The position numbers and the translations under genes were made by a program. Shown here piece by piece: positions 47,617 through 61,051 of a DNA stretch of 64,000 bases (within the stretch, counting starts at the first letter, position 1; every line of letters starts with the position of its first letter). The notes beneath the pieces are model-generated. The model ran no database searches and was not told where the DNA came from. It saw only the letters and a program-made list of their open reading frames with translations. The DNA lies in assembly GCA_023853785.1 (NCBI GenBank), contig JAJIRX010000668.1, forward strand, positions 186,001 to 250,000, in the 5' to 3' direction. The stretch is from Psilocybe azurescens. Lineage: Eukaryota > Basidiomycota > Agaricomycetes > Agaricales > Agrocybaceae.

Positions 47617-50600
47617 GGAGTGTGGTTGATGATAGTTGAGGGAGAGAAACTGTCTGTCTCATCCATTTCCATGCCAAGCTGCCTTCTAAACTCGCCGGCC
47701 AGTCACCACTCACAGGGGCACCCATCACGTGGATCTCTATCACCGCTCCGACGGTGACTTGTGTGCGTTCCATCACACCGATGCCCACCACTCGGCCATC
47801 TACCCTTACGCTTCCACTCATGCATCCATGCTGTTCAAACAATGGCGCCATCCTGCCCACGCCCAACCCAACCTGCACCACAATTCAAACAAACGGAAAA
47901 GAAACGGCGATCCGGCATCCGAAGTCCAGCCGTAGCTGACGACTTGCCAGGCAGCACTTTCAACCCCTTACTTTATTTTAACGGACCAATGAGAACCACA
48001 TGGACCACCGGCCACATAGTCTCGATACCACCTGCCACCCCATCGTGCGACGTGTGGACCTATCGATGTAGCACACCGCTGCATGATACACTATGAGGCT
48101 ACACTGGTGCCCGAACCATGGAACCAGCTACCGCCACACTATCCGACGCCAACTTCGTCAAAGAAGCCATACTGTCCCATAATGACATACTATGTATTAC
48201 TATATTATTATACTACGTAAGTTTAAATAGCAGCACACTACAAAGCCCCGCATTTCCCCTGCAGTGCGAACCTTCTACTAGTCCGATTCTCTTCTAACCC
48301 CCTGCATTCCAACCAAGACTTGCTTTCCAAAATTACCCACGTACATGCTCAATCCAATCAGCGATCGCTCGGGCCCGGGCAGGGCAGGACAATGACGCAG
48401 CGCATGCTAGCTACAATCAACCACCCAAACTCCAATTACAGTGCCCATCCCAACACCAGAAACCCATAAACCGTATATCCTATCCACCAGTCCTTGATAT
48501 CAGTGCCAATGGCATCTATCTCCACGACCCTGATCATGATCACAATCATCTCCATCTTCACCTCCAAAATAGCCCATCTATTTATAGACCCTCGGCTACG
48601 CTTAGCCTTGGAATGAAAATGAAGCCGGAACGTTACACGATTCCGGGGACGTTTCGAGGGTGGCTATCCCCGAGCCTTACTTAGCTTTGGCTGGGAGGCT
48701 GAGAGGAGTCTTGGGTGTTAGTGAGTAGTGTATAAAATAGGCATTACATACTGCTTGAGACTACTTGCCACGCTTGTCTACTAGTATCAGGCTCGGCAGG
48801 AACTTGTGTTGGCCTTGGGGTATTATTAATATCCATATAGTCAAGACTTCGGCCAATCGCTGACGCGGCCATTCTTGCCTTTCTGTAAGCCTGACGGCCC
48901 ACCACCTCATATACAGTCCGAGCAACTAGATGCCAGAGTATATTTATAGCGCCATTTTGGTGTAACGGTTACGGCTTATCGGACTGGCATGACTGGCTTG
49001 CACTTTCTTTCCTGACAGGGAGAGGCGGCGGCGTCCATTTACTACTGTTACTACTTATAACCGCTATATTTATGGCTTGAATAATAAGTAGCATACGTGA
49101 TACGAGACTTCTAATACAGATTCCGTGCATTTTCCAACGTACTTAGATTAGATGCGGTCTATCCTGCCCATCACTCTACCTATATATATATATGTATGTA
49201 TGTTCTAATAACTACAGCACCCTGACTCCTAATTCCAGACTGACTGACTGACTAGCTGATCGTATGCAGTCCAAGTACCGAGTAAAAACAACAACAACGG
49301 CCCGATAAACAAGTAAATAAGATGCACGGCCCTTTTTTTTAAAAAAAAAAAATGGAAGAAGAGGAAGAGAAGCCATTAACCTGAAGAATGCCCGTCCCTA
49401 CCCCGTTGCCCAGTTGGAAGAGCCGCAGCTAAATATTGTCGAGTTCCTTTGCCAACGAAATATACAGTATCATACGCGTCCTATCCAGAGTCCTATTTCC
49501 AGACCCTCTGAAAGGAGTAGCCTATATTTAGTGGCCACCCCAATCTTTAATCCTATTATCGTCGCGGGTGGCCTGTTTACGTAGTTGTGCTTGGATAGTC
49601 CGTCGCGGATAGCTTGCCAGGAAGATCCGGCGTGTAAATATAGATATAAATCCGCAATAACTTTGAGGCAATAGCAATGGCAATGAGGGTGAGATTTAAT
49701 GTGTACTACGGGAAATGAATGACCCACCGTTCATGATCATAATAATGGATTGAATAGAATGGGAGAGAATGGAATACAATCACGAGCCTTTAGCGGGCCT
49801 GAAATCTCGCCACAGTGACAGTGATATGGGGAAGTCGTCTTAAATGAACCGCGCATGATGTAAACCACACCATACCATTTCAATGCCAACGCCAACGCCA
49901 ATGCCCAAAACTTGATCAGGGCACCGTCGTATCTCGTTGGGTCTAAATTCTGAGAAAGAAATGTCCCCGCGCGTTCGATTGGGCGCTCTGAGTCGCCCAC
50001 ATCCCATTCCGAACTCTGGGGCAAGCCATCCACCCACGCATACAGACTGATACTTAATTACATAGACTAGAATAATCTGACTTTCAGCATAGATAAACAT
50101 ATGCGTAAGCTAAGCTACGCGACGTAAGTACGTGCGCAGCCCCTATTATACTAATTTATAGTAGAGTATTTCGTGTTAAGCGCCCGTGTGGCACTCATTC
50201 ATCATGATATGGCATGAGAAAAGGCATATTTCCAAGACGAGGGATAATACTCGTATATCAAAATCCATATGTAATTCGAACAAGACTAGTTGTCTCGCTG
50301 GAGCGGCTGACCCTCAACACAAACCCAATCCTGATCACGACTTACAATCGAAACCGAGGACTCGAGAAGGATATAAACCCTTCCGCCTTATTCTCCCTTC
50401 TTTCCTCACTCTGCTATCGTCATCATTCGCGAGTCACTACCAATATACCATCCAACACCACCTAGTGCTCCTAAGATACCTGTCATCACTTTCGCTCGAG
50501 TGATACTTCGTCACTGTTGTTCTATCTAACGACGACGACTCGCTCAAGATATGACGCGCTAACGACTTCCCCGCCTAGGCGTTTCGCACATGTCCCTTAC

Positions 50601-50810
50601 AAACGGGATTCCATATGGGTACATCCAAGTCCTGTTCCACTCGCGGGCCTCGGCGCTCCATCACTGGCTCTAAGTCCGTGTAACCAAAGGACCTATTTTA
50701 GATTGTGCACATACACATGCACACCGTACCACCCCGTAAATCAACAAGAAAAGAAAAAAAAACAAAAACAAAAAAACAAACACCGTACCGTCCCCTTCAT
50801 CTGAATCACT
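47617..50810. other. Gene-poor interval
   Basis: About 3.2 kb without a supported gene. Forward open frames at 47542-48096 overlap each other and are not convincing. There is a TA microsatellite at 49180-49200 and a T8A12 tract at 49333-49352. 48520-49100 is rich in short palindromic GC-AT steps but shows no clear repeat unit. Confidence 0.4.
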
Positions 50811-51230
50811 GTCAACACCAGGCTCAGCCTGACGCATACTTATGCGGACCATTAAATCAAATATCCCAGGTCAGCGGGGAACTCAGACGCCCCTGCTGTG
50901 AAATGGATCTGTCAGAGTCATTGTGCAGTGTACACTCTACAGGTTGTCTGGACGATTCCGAATCTCGACCATCACGGCCTATTCCTTGTTTCTTGTCCAA
51001 AGCGACTTATCAATTCCTCTAGTTTGATATTTCATCACCGTCAACACCAGGCTCAGCCTGACGCATACTTTATGCGGACCGTTAAATCAATTACCCCAAG
51101 TCTGCGGGGGACCCAGATGCCCCCGCTGTTAATTGTCAACAACAGGCTCTGCCTGACGCATATTTTATGCGGACCCATTAAATTAATTACCCCAAGTCGG
51201 CGGGGGATGTCCTCGCTGTGAAATGAACCT
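50811..51230. repeat. Three direct copies of a roughly 95-bp repeat
   Basis: Copies start GTCAACACCAGGCTCAGCCT near 50811 and 51040, and GTCAACAACAGGCTCTGCCT near 51135. Each continues GACGCATA, TTATGCGGACC, ATTAAAT, CCCAAGTCNGCGGGGGA or close variants and ends near CCGCTGTGAAATG. Copies 2 and 3 are adjacent; copy 1 is 230 bp before copy 2. Sequence following copies 1 and 3 is also similar (CAGTC, CCTATTCCTTG), so a larger ancestral unit may have been duplicated. Confidence 0.75.
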
Positions 51231-53469
51231 CTGGAGCATTTCTGTCAGTCCCAGTTTTCTCCCACTCGTCCCTATCCTATTCCTTGCGTCATCTTCGTCC
51301 TCGATAGCTCATTAACGCTATTATTCCTTTAGATAAGTGTCGAGCACAGCTCATCTTCTCGATCCTCCGAGACCCTGTTCATATCAGTCAGCCGGTAAAA
51401 TGGCGCTGCTATATACCTGTTTGTTTTATTCTCTTCTTCTCGACCTGTTGTTCGGGTCGCGGTTGTAATTCCGGCTGTGGCCAGGTCTTCTCTCACCATC
51501 CCCTTGCCACTTCTCTTCCTCGCATTCGGTACCACCCTGAAACTCATTTATCCCTCTTCCTAAATTCCCATTCTTCCTCTTTAAAGTGCACCTCCGAGTG
51601 CTACGTTCCCTTGAATCCAAAATTTCCTCGTGTCCTCGTATCCTCGAAAAAGGTCCACTTCCAAAACACTCCCGTTCAAGCTTGCTTCACCTTCCTGAAC
51701 CCCTCATTGAATTCCAAATCTCCATCATGTCCTCGAAAGAAGTACACACGCTCTACTTCCATTCCACTTCTGCGTTTTATTGGGGACGTTCTCGACAATA
51801 GGCACACCTCCACTTCCACTTTCCTATTACGTTCATGATTAAATGACACATTCCTATCCCTCCACAAACCACATTCTCATCCCTCCATAAATCGCATTCC
51901 TATCCGAGTCCTTTATAAACCTTGGCATTCTTCGTGTCGATCCTAAGTGCAGTGCTACGTTCCACTCTTTCCTCTCCTATTCATTACCTAGTTTCACATA
52001 AATATAATACAGCCATCCTTCGCAAAGGCCCCCACATTTTCTTCCAGTATATCGTCTTACAAAATCTCACACATCTCAACACTTCCTTAGTCCACATTCC
52101 TATCCCTCCTTCAACCTATCCCTCCTTCAACCTATTTCCTATCCTTGACATTCCTCGTATCGATCTACTCTTTCCCCTCCGATCCCTCAATTAGCTTGAT
52201 ATAAAAGGTAAAAAAGCTTTCTTTGGCAAAGATCCCACATTTCATTCCAACCTATCCACGCCAAGGAACTCAGTCGACCGGTTTTGCTTGCTCGCTATAG
52301 GGTGTTCGTCGGGGCCATGAATGCAGAGTGATCCGCCTTAATGGTTGACATTCCCGATGTTCAGATCATTTCATGTTGTCGAGTTCAAGGATAGCAGAGG
52401 AGAACAATGACACATTTAAGACTTTAAAGCTTCGTCGCGTCGCGTTTCCCTCTTAAGAACAGTGCGTATCTAGACCTGAAGTGCAGAGACACTTGAGAGA
52501 GCCTGAGCGTATAAGGCTTGACTTTTCGTTATAACAGATAAAAGTAAGCAGTATATCCGAAAACGGTGCCAACAGTCGAAACCGACGTCCCAAATATTAC
52601 CAGAGTAGCGGGCGCCGGGAGCAGTGGAACTAGACGAAGTAAGTAACATCCCAAGTGGTTGTGATCCTGCCAATTTGAATTTTGGTGAACAAGGTTAAGG
52701 TTTGCTCTTGGAAACCTGCTCCTGACAGTTCTATGCGACCTTGATGGAGGAAAAGACGGATATAGTAGTTCATTGACTTGAAGTCCGCGGTGCACGAAAG
52801 TGGCGACATGAATATGTACTTTTACACTTGCGCGTGATGTGGCTGCCTGCCCGAAGTGATATGTACTGAGCCTTTCACATTTCTAAACGGCGTATAAAGA
52901 GAGTTGGGATTGTAAAACTGGAGAAAAGATAAGATCTAAAAAAGTTGTGCATGAGAACATATTTAATAATCGAGAGTGTACCTAGAAAGCCGCTTGCAGT
53001 GCTACCCCTATCAGCTCAGGATCAAGTTGTTAAAGGTCCGCATCACCAGGTCCAATCACAGAAACAATATCCTGCATCGTCAAACCATAGACTGTTCCAT
53101 GCGCAGGCATGCTTATCATCCATAGGAAGTCGTTCCAAATGTATATGTCAATTAAAGACGGGACGTCCAAAAGACCGTACAATAGGTTTCCATATAGACG
53201 GCGGTAGACATAGAGTTTCAGGGAAGATCATGGGTTGTCCGGTGCAATTATAGGACGAAGTTATGTACCGAGAGATAGAGGAGATATGCAGCAGAATTCG
53301 GTTAAGGCATAATGGGGGAAAGTTAAGGGACGTCAAAGGACCTGCCACTAACTAGCGCGCCATTGTCACGCTAGACATAGCAAAATCTCCTTCTCATTTC
53401 CTAATAATAATAAAAGAAGGAAAACTCGGATCATGTCATGACGAACGAAAATATCAAGTTATTTTTGGG
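51231..53469. other. Gene-poor interval
   Basis: The forward strand at 51240-52200 is a pyrimidine-rich tract with repeated CCTATCCCTCC, ATTCCTATCC and CTCGT words, and no open frame that looks coding. 52200-53469 has no supported gene and probably includes the 3' end of PGS1. Confidence 0.4.
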
Positions 53470-55323
53470 TCAGAGCATTCCTTTGACAAGCCAGACGATA
53501 AGCTTTGTTGACCATCGAACTTCACGATGGCCACCTTTCCACTCGACGGCATTGGACCTGATCTTCTCGATTTCACGCCGGAGATCCTTTCGAAGAGACA
53601 ACAGTGGTGGATCAGAGATGGCTGATGATAATCCGGCAGAGGCGGTGGAGTCTGTATGCTGTACCGAAGGAATGATCAGCAAAAATGAAAGCTCAGTATC
53701 AATATGGGCGGATCGAGAGTTGAGATTTGTGGACCCAAAGAGGGTTAGAATAGGAAGACTTGATGGGCCTGGAGAAAGCCAGATGCCTGAAAAAAGCGGA
53801 TGAGGAATTGCGAATATCCGTTGGACGATGCAATTTACCTTTCGCATGATATGTCCACCCTGGCTTTTCCCACTCGCTCAATAAGACACCGTTCCCTTGT
53901 TCTGGAGACTTTTCTCTCCAGATTCTGCCAGCTTTGGCGACTGCTTTCATGAATCTCTTTTCGTAAAGTGTGTAACCTTCTGGAATTCTTCCTGATATTC
54001 CCTTCGATCCATAGAAACTGTTGGCCTAGATAGAGCTTTAGATATAACATGCTTCGACAGGAAAAAAGATTTACCTTCGGACTTGAAGCTACAATGCGAC
54101 AATCGACGCTGAAAGCCTTCAGGATGAGGTCTTGGTAAGGCCTATACAGACTAAAATATCCACTCGTCAAATCAAGCAATGGCCGCCCAGAGTGAACGAG
54201 GTTGCGAAAAAGTGATCGAAAAGTTGACTCTTCTTCCCTGATATTGAATTGCCCGGCTTGAATAATTGGAACGACAAGAGCATGGTTCGAGGTGTCTGAC
54301 TCAGTTTTCGGCGTAGATAATGTCAGGTCACGATATTTCGTTTGAAATCGGGAGAAGGCTGATTCCGCGATAGAATTAAAATGATGTGGATGTGTACTTG
54401 AATTAGGCCAGTGCAGGGTATAGTCGTCGTTCGTATATGAATGAGGGTTTGGAGCAGGGCTCGATGATGATGAATGTCTAGATGCTGGTAATAATTTAAA
54501 CGAGAAGTTTGTGACCGTTTGCATGAACTCGAAACAATATTGCGCGATATTTGGCTGGCTCGAGAAATGGAGATAACGATCTTGGCGATTTGTGAAATAC
54601 GATTTGTTCAGATTCGCTCTAAAAATGAATAACTTGGTCACCTTACTTAATCGAAACAGAAAAATTTCTTACCCACTAATCATAACGTTATCGTCTACTC
54701 CATAGATTTTTGCATGCCACGTCCCCCATCCTTCATTGAATCGGGGAGGAACCACTTTTGCAAGAAGGCCACGTAGGCTTGGGCTGCGGAACATGGAAAC
54801 GTTGACGCGTGCTGGAAATTCTTGGAGCAGAGGAAGCAGAATGTTAGCCGTGGAATCCCGTCCTGGACGCGTCGATCGATTCAAATCAAGCAATAGATCA
54901 AGCTTGAGGGTTGGAATTTCACGCAATCGACGTGCTAAAGCAGATATCTATAAAAAATAAGACGAATTCATCGGCGTCGTCGTAAGACAAAACGCACGAG
55001 TTCGCCCTCTTCTGAGCCAATGTATAAGGAAGAGAGAAAGATCCGTCGTTCCGCTTGATTTATCATATCCTAAAATATTCTTTACTAACATCTGGGGCAG
55101 CATCTGGCTGACATACCAAAAGCGTCATGTAGAATTGGGAAGGTTCTGTCAAGATTCGAATTGAAGAAGCAGGGATTGGAAAGACTGGTTGTCTGTTAGC
55201 CAATTCTAAGGTAAAGTCGCGAATTGATCGGTCTATAAGTCTTGTTGATATCCATCTCCGTTGGTATGCAAAAGGTATTCGAGCAAGAGTGGGTGCTTTC
55301 CAGAGTGAAAGTCGCTGCCACAT
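53470..55323 (-). CDS. PGS1: Phosphatidylglycerophosphate synthase, mitochondrial (PLD superfamily)
   Basis: Six exons (55117-55323, 54998-55069, 54673-54947, 54075-54618, 53839-54025, 53470-53786) give exactly 533 residues. The N-terminus is a mitochondrial presequence (MWQRLSLWKAPTLARIPFAY, then RRWISTR). Next come DMINQAERRIFLSSLYIGSE, DLLLDLNRSTRPGRDSTANI and the first HKD motif WHAKIYGVDD (H171, K173, D178) followed by NLNKSYFTNRQDRYLHFS. Then SFYGSKGISGRIPEGYTLYE and the second motif GWTYHAKGIWLS...LTLFGSTNLNSRSAHIDTEL, where the usual Asp position is Ser. The enzyme condenses CDP-diacylglycerol with glycerol-3-phosphate, the first committed step to phosphatidylglycerol and cardiolipin in the inner membrane. 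No frame damage was seen. Confidence 0.93.
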
Positions 55324-56035
55324 AGAAGAACACGGGCGTCGGCCTGCTAAAATTCCCAAAATGACTCCGTTTATTTGGCACAGGAGTCCAAGTCAAATAA
55401 ACATGGATCACGTTGCCCCACCGGCCTTGTTAAAGTTTACAGTTTCCCCGTTCACCCACCAACTGCCGCGCAACGTCCGCATTGCACCCGCTCAAACTGT
55501 GAGATTAAGCATTCACATTCCGCAAAGTGAATTAAACGTGATATGCATTATATATGAATCAGACCCACATTAATGAAATAAACTTGAGATGACATCTGTG
55601 TGATCAATGTGTGGAAGATACCCATCGGTCCGTCACTGTCCCAGTCCCGCTCGCGACATGACCCACCTCACCAATTTATCGTCGTATGGCATTCTCGGGC
55701 GTTTTTTGCTTGCAGCTGAAACTTACAGTGTCCTACAGAGTGGCAAGATGTCCCTATCGCAAGAATCTCAATTAGGCGCCCATCAAGAATTTCAAAGAAT
55801 CCTTAAAATGTAGGAGTCTACACACGTGCTGCCATATTAACTCGTCCACGTTGTTTCTCCAGACTTGAGAAGACACCGTAATGAACCTGGTAAAGCTACT
55901 GTCCCACATTCATTTTGGTTATCACGATTTCTATGTATGATTTAAATTGACGTTCCTTTTGTCCTCTTCAACTATCTGCTCTTGCCTCCCATCCCTCTCT
56001 CCTACTGACAAACTAGCGCACTCTCAAATAGAGAC
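55324..56035. other. Divergent promoter region between PGS1 and the small acidic gene
   Basis: The two flanking genes are transcribed away from each other. The region has pyrimidine-rich tracts near 55960-56010 before the forward start codon. An open frame at 55607-55813 is not supported. Confidence 0.4.
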
Positions 56036-56577
56036 ATGGCCAACGAGCGGCACGATGATACGCCTGACGTCGCTGAGTCCTTTGTTACTACATTTTATCA
56101 CGATTCCGATGATGAAATCAATATGGAGTAAGTTTCGCAATATCACTACGACAAGCGATCGCTGAATTCAATGCCTAGTGGAGACGAAGACGGGGATATA
56201 TTTGAGCTCTATGGTAATTCTCGACCATTAACGCCACTAGAACACAAGGACCCCGAAGGTACTACAGCAGATCGCGCTCAATACTCTGATGATCCATCCG
56301 ACCAGATATCCGTTATCGACAGAGAAAATGTGACGTTTCATGAGAGAAATCAAAGGTTCAGCACAGATACCATCAAGCTAGAACCCAGAGTGGAGTCAAG
56401 TGAGAGTAGAGAGGAGAATGATGCACCGTTATTCCCAAGAAACATCGCACCCGAAAACGAGGCAACTTCGAAGGTACACACAATACACTCTTTCGGTTGC
56501 ACCACATGCTGACCGAGCTCTCCGGTAACCCCTCCCAGAATTCTGCGGAAGAGAATACACCTGTCGAAGATGCATAA
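56036..56577 (+). CDS. Small acidic hypothetical protein
   Basis: Three exons (56036-56127, 56179-56473, 56539-56577) give an exact 141-residue frame with canonical GT-AG introns of 51 and 65 bp. The protein starts MANERHDDTPDVAESFVTTF, passes DGDEDGDIFELYGNSRPLTP and ends KNSAEENTPVEDA. It is rich in Asp, Glu, Ser and Asn, with no hydrophobic core, so probably disordered. I recognise no family. The coherent splicing and the even composition across all three exons support a real gene. It is divergent from PGS1 and about 700 bp from it. Confidence 0.55.
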
Positions 56578-57953
56578 ATTGTTGAAGCTCACAGTACCGA
56601 ATACGTACAATTCCCTGATATGCAGCTCATATCGCCTGTTGGACACTGCCATTGTATATGTATTTGGATTTATACCCGCTTCTTGAGGCCCATTTATTGG
56701 ATACGACGACTTGTATGGCTCCGACACGGCATATATCATCCACTGAAATAACTTATCATTCTGCTGATCTGAATGCATAACATCAGAGCGTTGCTATCTC
56801 ATAACGTCCCAGAGGAAAGGCGCCCATGGGCCGCTCCTCTCACAGGACCCTGACTAATTTTGGATTAAATTGAATTTTATTACACTACATATGTATTCAT
56901 CATGTCGGAGTGCTCTGTTTCAAGCTAACGAGGACCCTTAGATTTTATTAGCACCCCGAGGGCAGAACAGGTACAGTCATAGCAGGTTGAGCCTGTTTCG
57001 AACATTTATCCAACTGAAAGACAAATATGCATCCGTTTAACAGAAGTTTGAGTGCATATCAATAGTTTTTATATTTAATCACTCAATCTCACGCGGTGCG
57101 AGACCACCGTCCCACATGTCACTGCCACCGTTATGTCTAAAGAGTGTACCCAACGTTTTATCCAGTGTTGATATCAGATTTTTTCACGCGATTAGTGTCA
57201 TCGGGGCAAGAATTTCCGTGAAACGAAGTTTCAACTAAATGCAGCGTTGAAGACGTAGAGCGATGCCGACAAACCCTGGCACCCTGCACACTTAAATTAT
57301 GAGAATTCTACCCTAGTGCGTGGCTGTAGTGATATCTACACATACATAAGGGTGCCTTATTGACAAATCTGCACTCTCAGATTACTCTCGAAGATTTTCA
57401 GGCGCTTGTGGTTATTTTTAATCCTTTTAGTTCATTCTTCTTGTCCTGCCCATGCGCTTCGATCGCCACGAATACGAGAGAAATCATGTTTCATTTAAAA
57501 TCCGACTAAAGGTGTCGTGCAGGAATGTCACTGGCAGATGGGAAATATAGGGAGCCCTTGAGAGGTCGGCTATTGCTCCTAGAAAGGCTTGTTGCTCTCG
57601 GCTATTGTTGATGTAAATACGAGGGGACGGTGCACGAATGCCTGTTTATGGACCTATGGATACGGCAGCTTGTTGTGTCAAGCCATTTCGGGTCCGTCAT
57701 GTGTCAATAACGTGAAAAGTGACGTACTACTTGCGTACTGCTCAGAAAGTGAACAAGTTTTTGTGAGATTCAAATTTCTATGGCACTTGGTAGAAGTATA
57801 TATGATAAATGGCGCGTTGAATACGAGAGCAACTATATGTACAAATACTGTCGAAGGTACTGGATTAGAAAATAAGATCTACAAATACGGTTGCTATGGA
57901 TTAGGTGTAAATCAGGGACAAAACATTGTTCTCAAAAAATATTAGAATGGTGA
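56578..57953. other. Gene-poor interval
   Basis: No supported gene. A forward open frame at 57589-57945 has no recognisable features. Confidence 0.4.
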
Positions 57954-58512
57954 TCATCGTCTCTTCCACCACACCCTGACCCTCTCGACAGTCCGCCCAA
58001 CGACTATGGCTAGCCCCAGAATTCCAAACAGAATGACCAAAAACACGATTGGCCCAATAAAGCCGGCTATTGCAAATGTGGATAACGCCTGACGGTTGTT
58101 AAGTCCAGAATAAAGGGCGCCGATGATAGAGCCGGCCGCGCTGCATATCATTTCCTTGCACAACATTTGATAGTTCGCCACACCATTGTGAGGGTACTTT
58201 CGACACAATAATATCACGGATATATGGAGGAGAGTAAGCGCGGCACCGCCCCATGCGCCGACTTTAATCGAGGTGGTTGACGAGAAGCTCGACACTGGGC
58301 CAGTGATTTCGATGAGCTTGTACCCAAGAAATTGAAATAAGGCGTATTTGGCTGGGGATAAGACAGTTTCAGCGACGGCATATGCTTCGTCTTCATTCTG
58401 GGACCAAGAGGATTTAGAGATATTGACGCCTTCACGAAAGATCTTACAGTTATGAAAGGTTCAGTGAGCACTTCATCTTTAACAAGAAATACAAACATAC
58501 CATCATGTCCAT
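57954..58512 (-). CDS. Small multi-pass membrane protein of unknown function
   Basis: The last exon (57954-58397) reads NEDEAYAVAETVLSPAKYAL, FQFLGYKLIEITGP, SIKVGAWGGAALTLLHISVI, a loop, EMICSAAGSIIGALYSGLNN, then AIAGFIGPIVFLVILFGILG and ends VRVWWKRR. I see three likely membrane segments and a basic cytosolic tail. A first exon of only 12 nt (58501-58512, MDMM) with a consensus GTATGT donor would give 151 residues. Alternatively the segment 58450-58500 (FVFLVKDEVLTEPFIT) is exon and the gene starts further upstream, where another reverse frame (58503-58793) is open. I recognise no family. Confidence 0.5.
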
Positions 58513-59063
58513 GTCAATGAAATACCAGTTAGAAAGATAAGTTTATCGTCGAGATCCTCTACTGAGTTATGAAAGGCTATGGGGAGGATAAAGCCGCAAA
58601 ATGAGATGAGATCAACGGTACCAGTTTGGCACGCGGCTTTATAGCACTGACGCATTCTTAAGGTACCAAAACCGTCTTGCTGGGATCCCCGGCTGGGTCG
58701 TTGCTTCTGAATTGCTTTTGACAGTAGACGTCTTGTCTTGATCGGAGCAGGCCTTCCTGTAAAGAAGTTTACCCATGTAGAATCTGCCCACATCGATGAT
58801 TAAAGAGGATATCTGAATGAATTGAATGGTTTGAATCGATGGTCTTGACAGGATTTGTATTGAAGGGGATGAGTTGCCTACTCTCAGATGTCGTATTTCA
58901 CAGCATTACCGCAAAACTGGAATCAATTCGGAGATGACACAAAAATCTTTGAATCGACGGAATCTCCCAGAGCTCTCAAGTTACTTAATAGGAGCTAAAA
59001 GAAAGGGCTAGGGCGCATCGTTAGTTGCACTGTTTCCGGCAGATTGACAAACCTGAAGTTGCA

Positions 59064-59545
59064 TCATCTTAAAAAAAAGTAATTACACCCTTGACAAAAC
59101 CGACTGCCACTCGTGACCCCATTTGACTTGTCGATGTTCAAAACGATCTTGATTTGCGAATACACTTGAGCGAAAAGGGACCGTGGTGGGTACTCGGGTA
59201 AAGGAAACCCTAAAAGAATACGCGTCTTGAATCGATGCAAGTCCGATATCTCGCTAGCATCGGAGGCCGTCTTTGGGGCTTCTGTGATTGATAAATCCTC
59301 ACTGCTGTGTGTACTCGGGCATGAGTCATCCGGTATAGAGGAACGCGGCCGTTGGTCTGTTGTGGGGAAAGTGAGCAACAAATCCAGCCATTCCCGAAAT
59401 TGAAAAGCGTAGGCCTGCCAGATAGCTCCAGTGGTGGCAGTGGCGGACAAGTGGCTGCAGTCGTTGCGACGGTAAACCCCAGTCAGCCACGTGGGAAACG
59501 TCAAGCAACAGCTTTTTGACGATCGGCTGAGTGAGTGATCGTATT
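59064..59545 (-). CDS. Possible hypothetical protein, incomplete model
   Basis: A reverse open frame of about 150 codons contains TFPTWLTGVYRRNDCSHLSA, WQAYAFQFREWLDLLLTFPT, a Ser/Asp-rich stretch and PLPEYPPRSLFAQVYSQIKI. The composition is protein-like, but no start codon is in frame and a CACTCAG acceptor near 59535 suggests an upstream exon that I could not find. No family is recognised. Confidence 0.3.
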
Positions 59546-61051
59546 TTCAATTTATTGCGAGGCGCTCAGGTTGCAAAACTGCGCCACCGCCGGCTCTTGA
59601 CATACAGTATCTCCTGGAGGGGACCCGGTAGTTTCCTTTTATTTATCAATAGGGCAGGACATAAGTTTCTGAGTGTCATCAACCCTGCATTACAAAGCTA
59701 ATAGGCATACACGCAAATTATCACCAATAGGTGCGCGTAGGAAATCCTAAAGCTGAAGCCAAGCATGCGTATTACCCTACTCTATTGCTTCATAAGTGAC
59801 TGGAGTGTGAGGTATAGAACTTAATGGATGATATGTTCAGAATCTTTTCGAATTGATCTTTAGTAGATATTAAAGTTTGACTCATTGAGTTTCATTCACA
59901 AACCTATTCATAATTTTGAAGTAAGTGAATTGGTTGAAAGTCTCTTGGCTTGAGAGCCTCAGCTTCGTTAACAACATATATATCCTCATGACGCCGAACA
60001 GAGTTTGACAGACTGTGTCAGGCGCTCGGCCAGGTCCGCGATTTGCCGCGGTCCCCTGTGGTTGCATCTCAGAATTCAAGCGCTCGAGACAGGGCTGGGC
60101 CGTCTAGGCCTAGTAAAATGGTGAAATGTTAATTTACTATAAGCACGCATACTGCGTATGTATTTTAAAAATCCAAACTCTAATAAGCACTTCCTATATA
60201 TCTATTCCTTAAGGAGTTTTAAAGCAACACAGAGTCATTGCATCTCGTGAGTATGCTATGAGATACGAGTTTTTCTTTCGAATTTCCAAACAAGGTTTAT
60301 TTTATACAGTTATTAGGGTAAAGCAATCGCCGACACACGATTCGGGCATGTAGCAGACCTCAACTCATTGACGTTTGAACAGCTGTTGGTGGGCATGAGT
60401 ACGCGTCCACGTCCAATGGCGGGCCAATAAGTGGCCCTACAAGCGGAATGCTTTAGTAATCACGGTACGGTCTGTACGCACCCCCTGGCCACCGTTCGCC
60501 GCGTACTTAATCATCTTACTAATAAGCTTGCGGGTAATGTCCGTCCGAAAGAGACTACCGCGAGAGTGACGACCTAATGACGACTAATCTTAATAAACAA
60601 GTTATGTTATTAGATTCGGCAGTTGATGAGATCGCCTAATTATCTCTAATTATATATTTGAAACGCAGAACGAATATTGTAGTCAACTTCAAAGTGTAAT
60701 ATAATGTCCGGTTCGCACCTGCATACGCGCCCGATAGTACTCGTACGAGTCATACAAGACCCGTGATTTATGAATAACTCTTGCGAGAAGTCTTGACAAA
60801 GCATGTAGAAGATAATTCATTTCGGGCATCTCGTGCAACAAAGCGTGTCGGTTCAGCGCCGTCTGCCTACTTTTTATAGACAGATCGTTGGCAGGCGATG
60901 TTTAATCGAGCATGTGGCGAGGCGGGCGGCGGTATCGAAAGACATCTTATGCAAAATGGCGCGGTAGCCGGAGCATACAGTGAATGGTTATCAAAATTTG
61001 AAAGGAATAAACCGAAGTCAATGTGGATGATATGCAATTTAGTGGCACGGC
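59546..61051. other. Gene-poor interval
   Basis: No supported gene. AT-rich; it probably includes the COQ4 3' end. The 60180-60340 part is particularly AT-rich. Confidence 0.4.

Noticed and set aside
47542..48096. Forward frames upstream of the WD40 gene as a divergent gene
   Set aside because: Three frames overlap the first exon of the WD40 gene and its promoter; no start context or family features.
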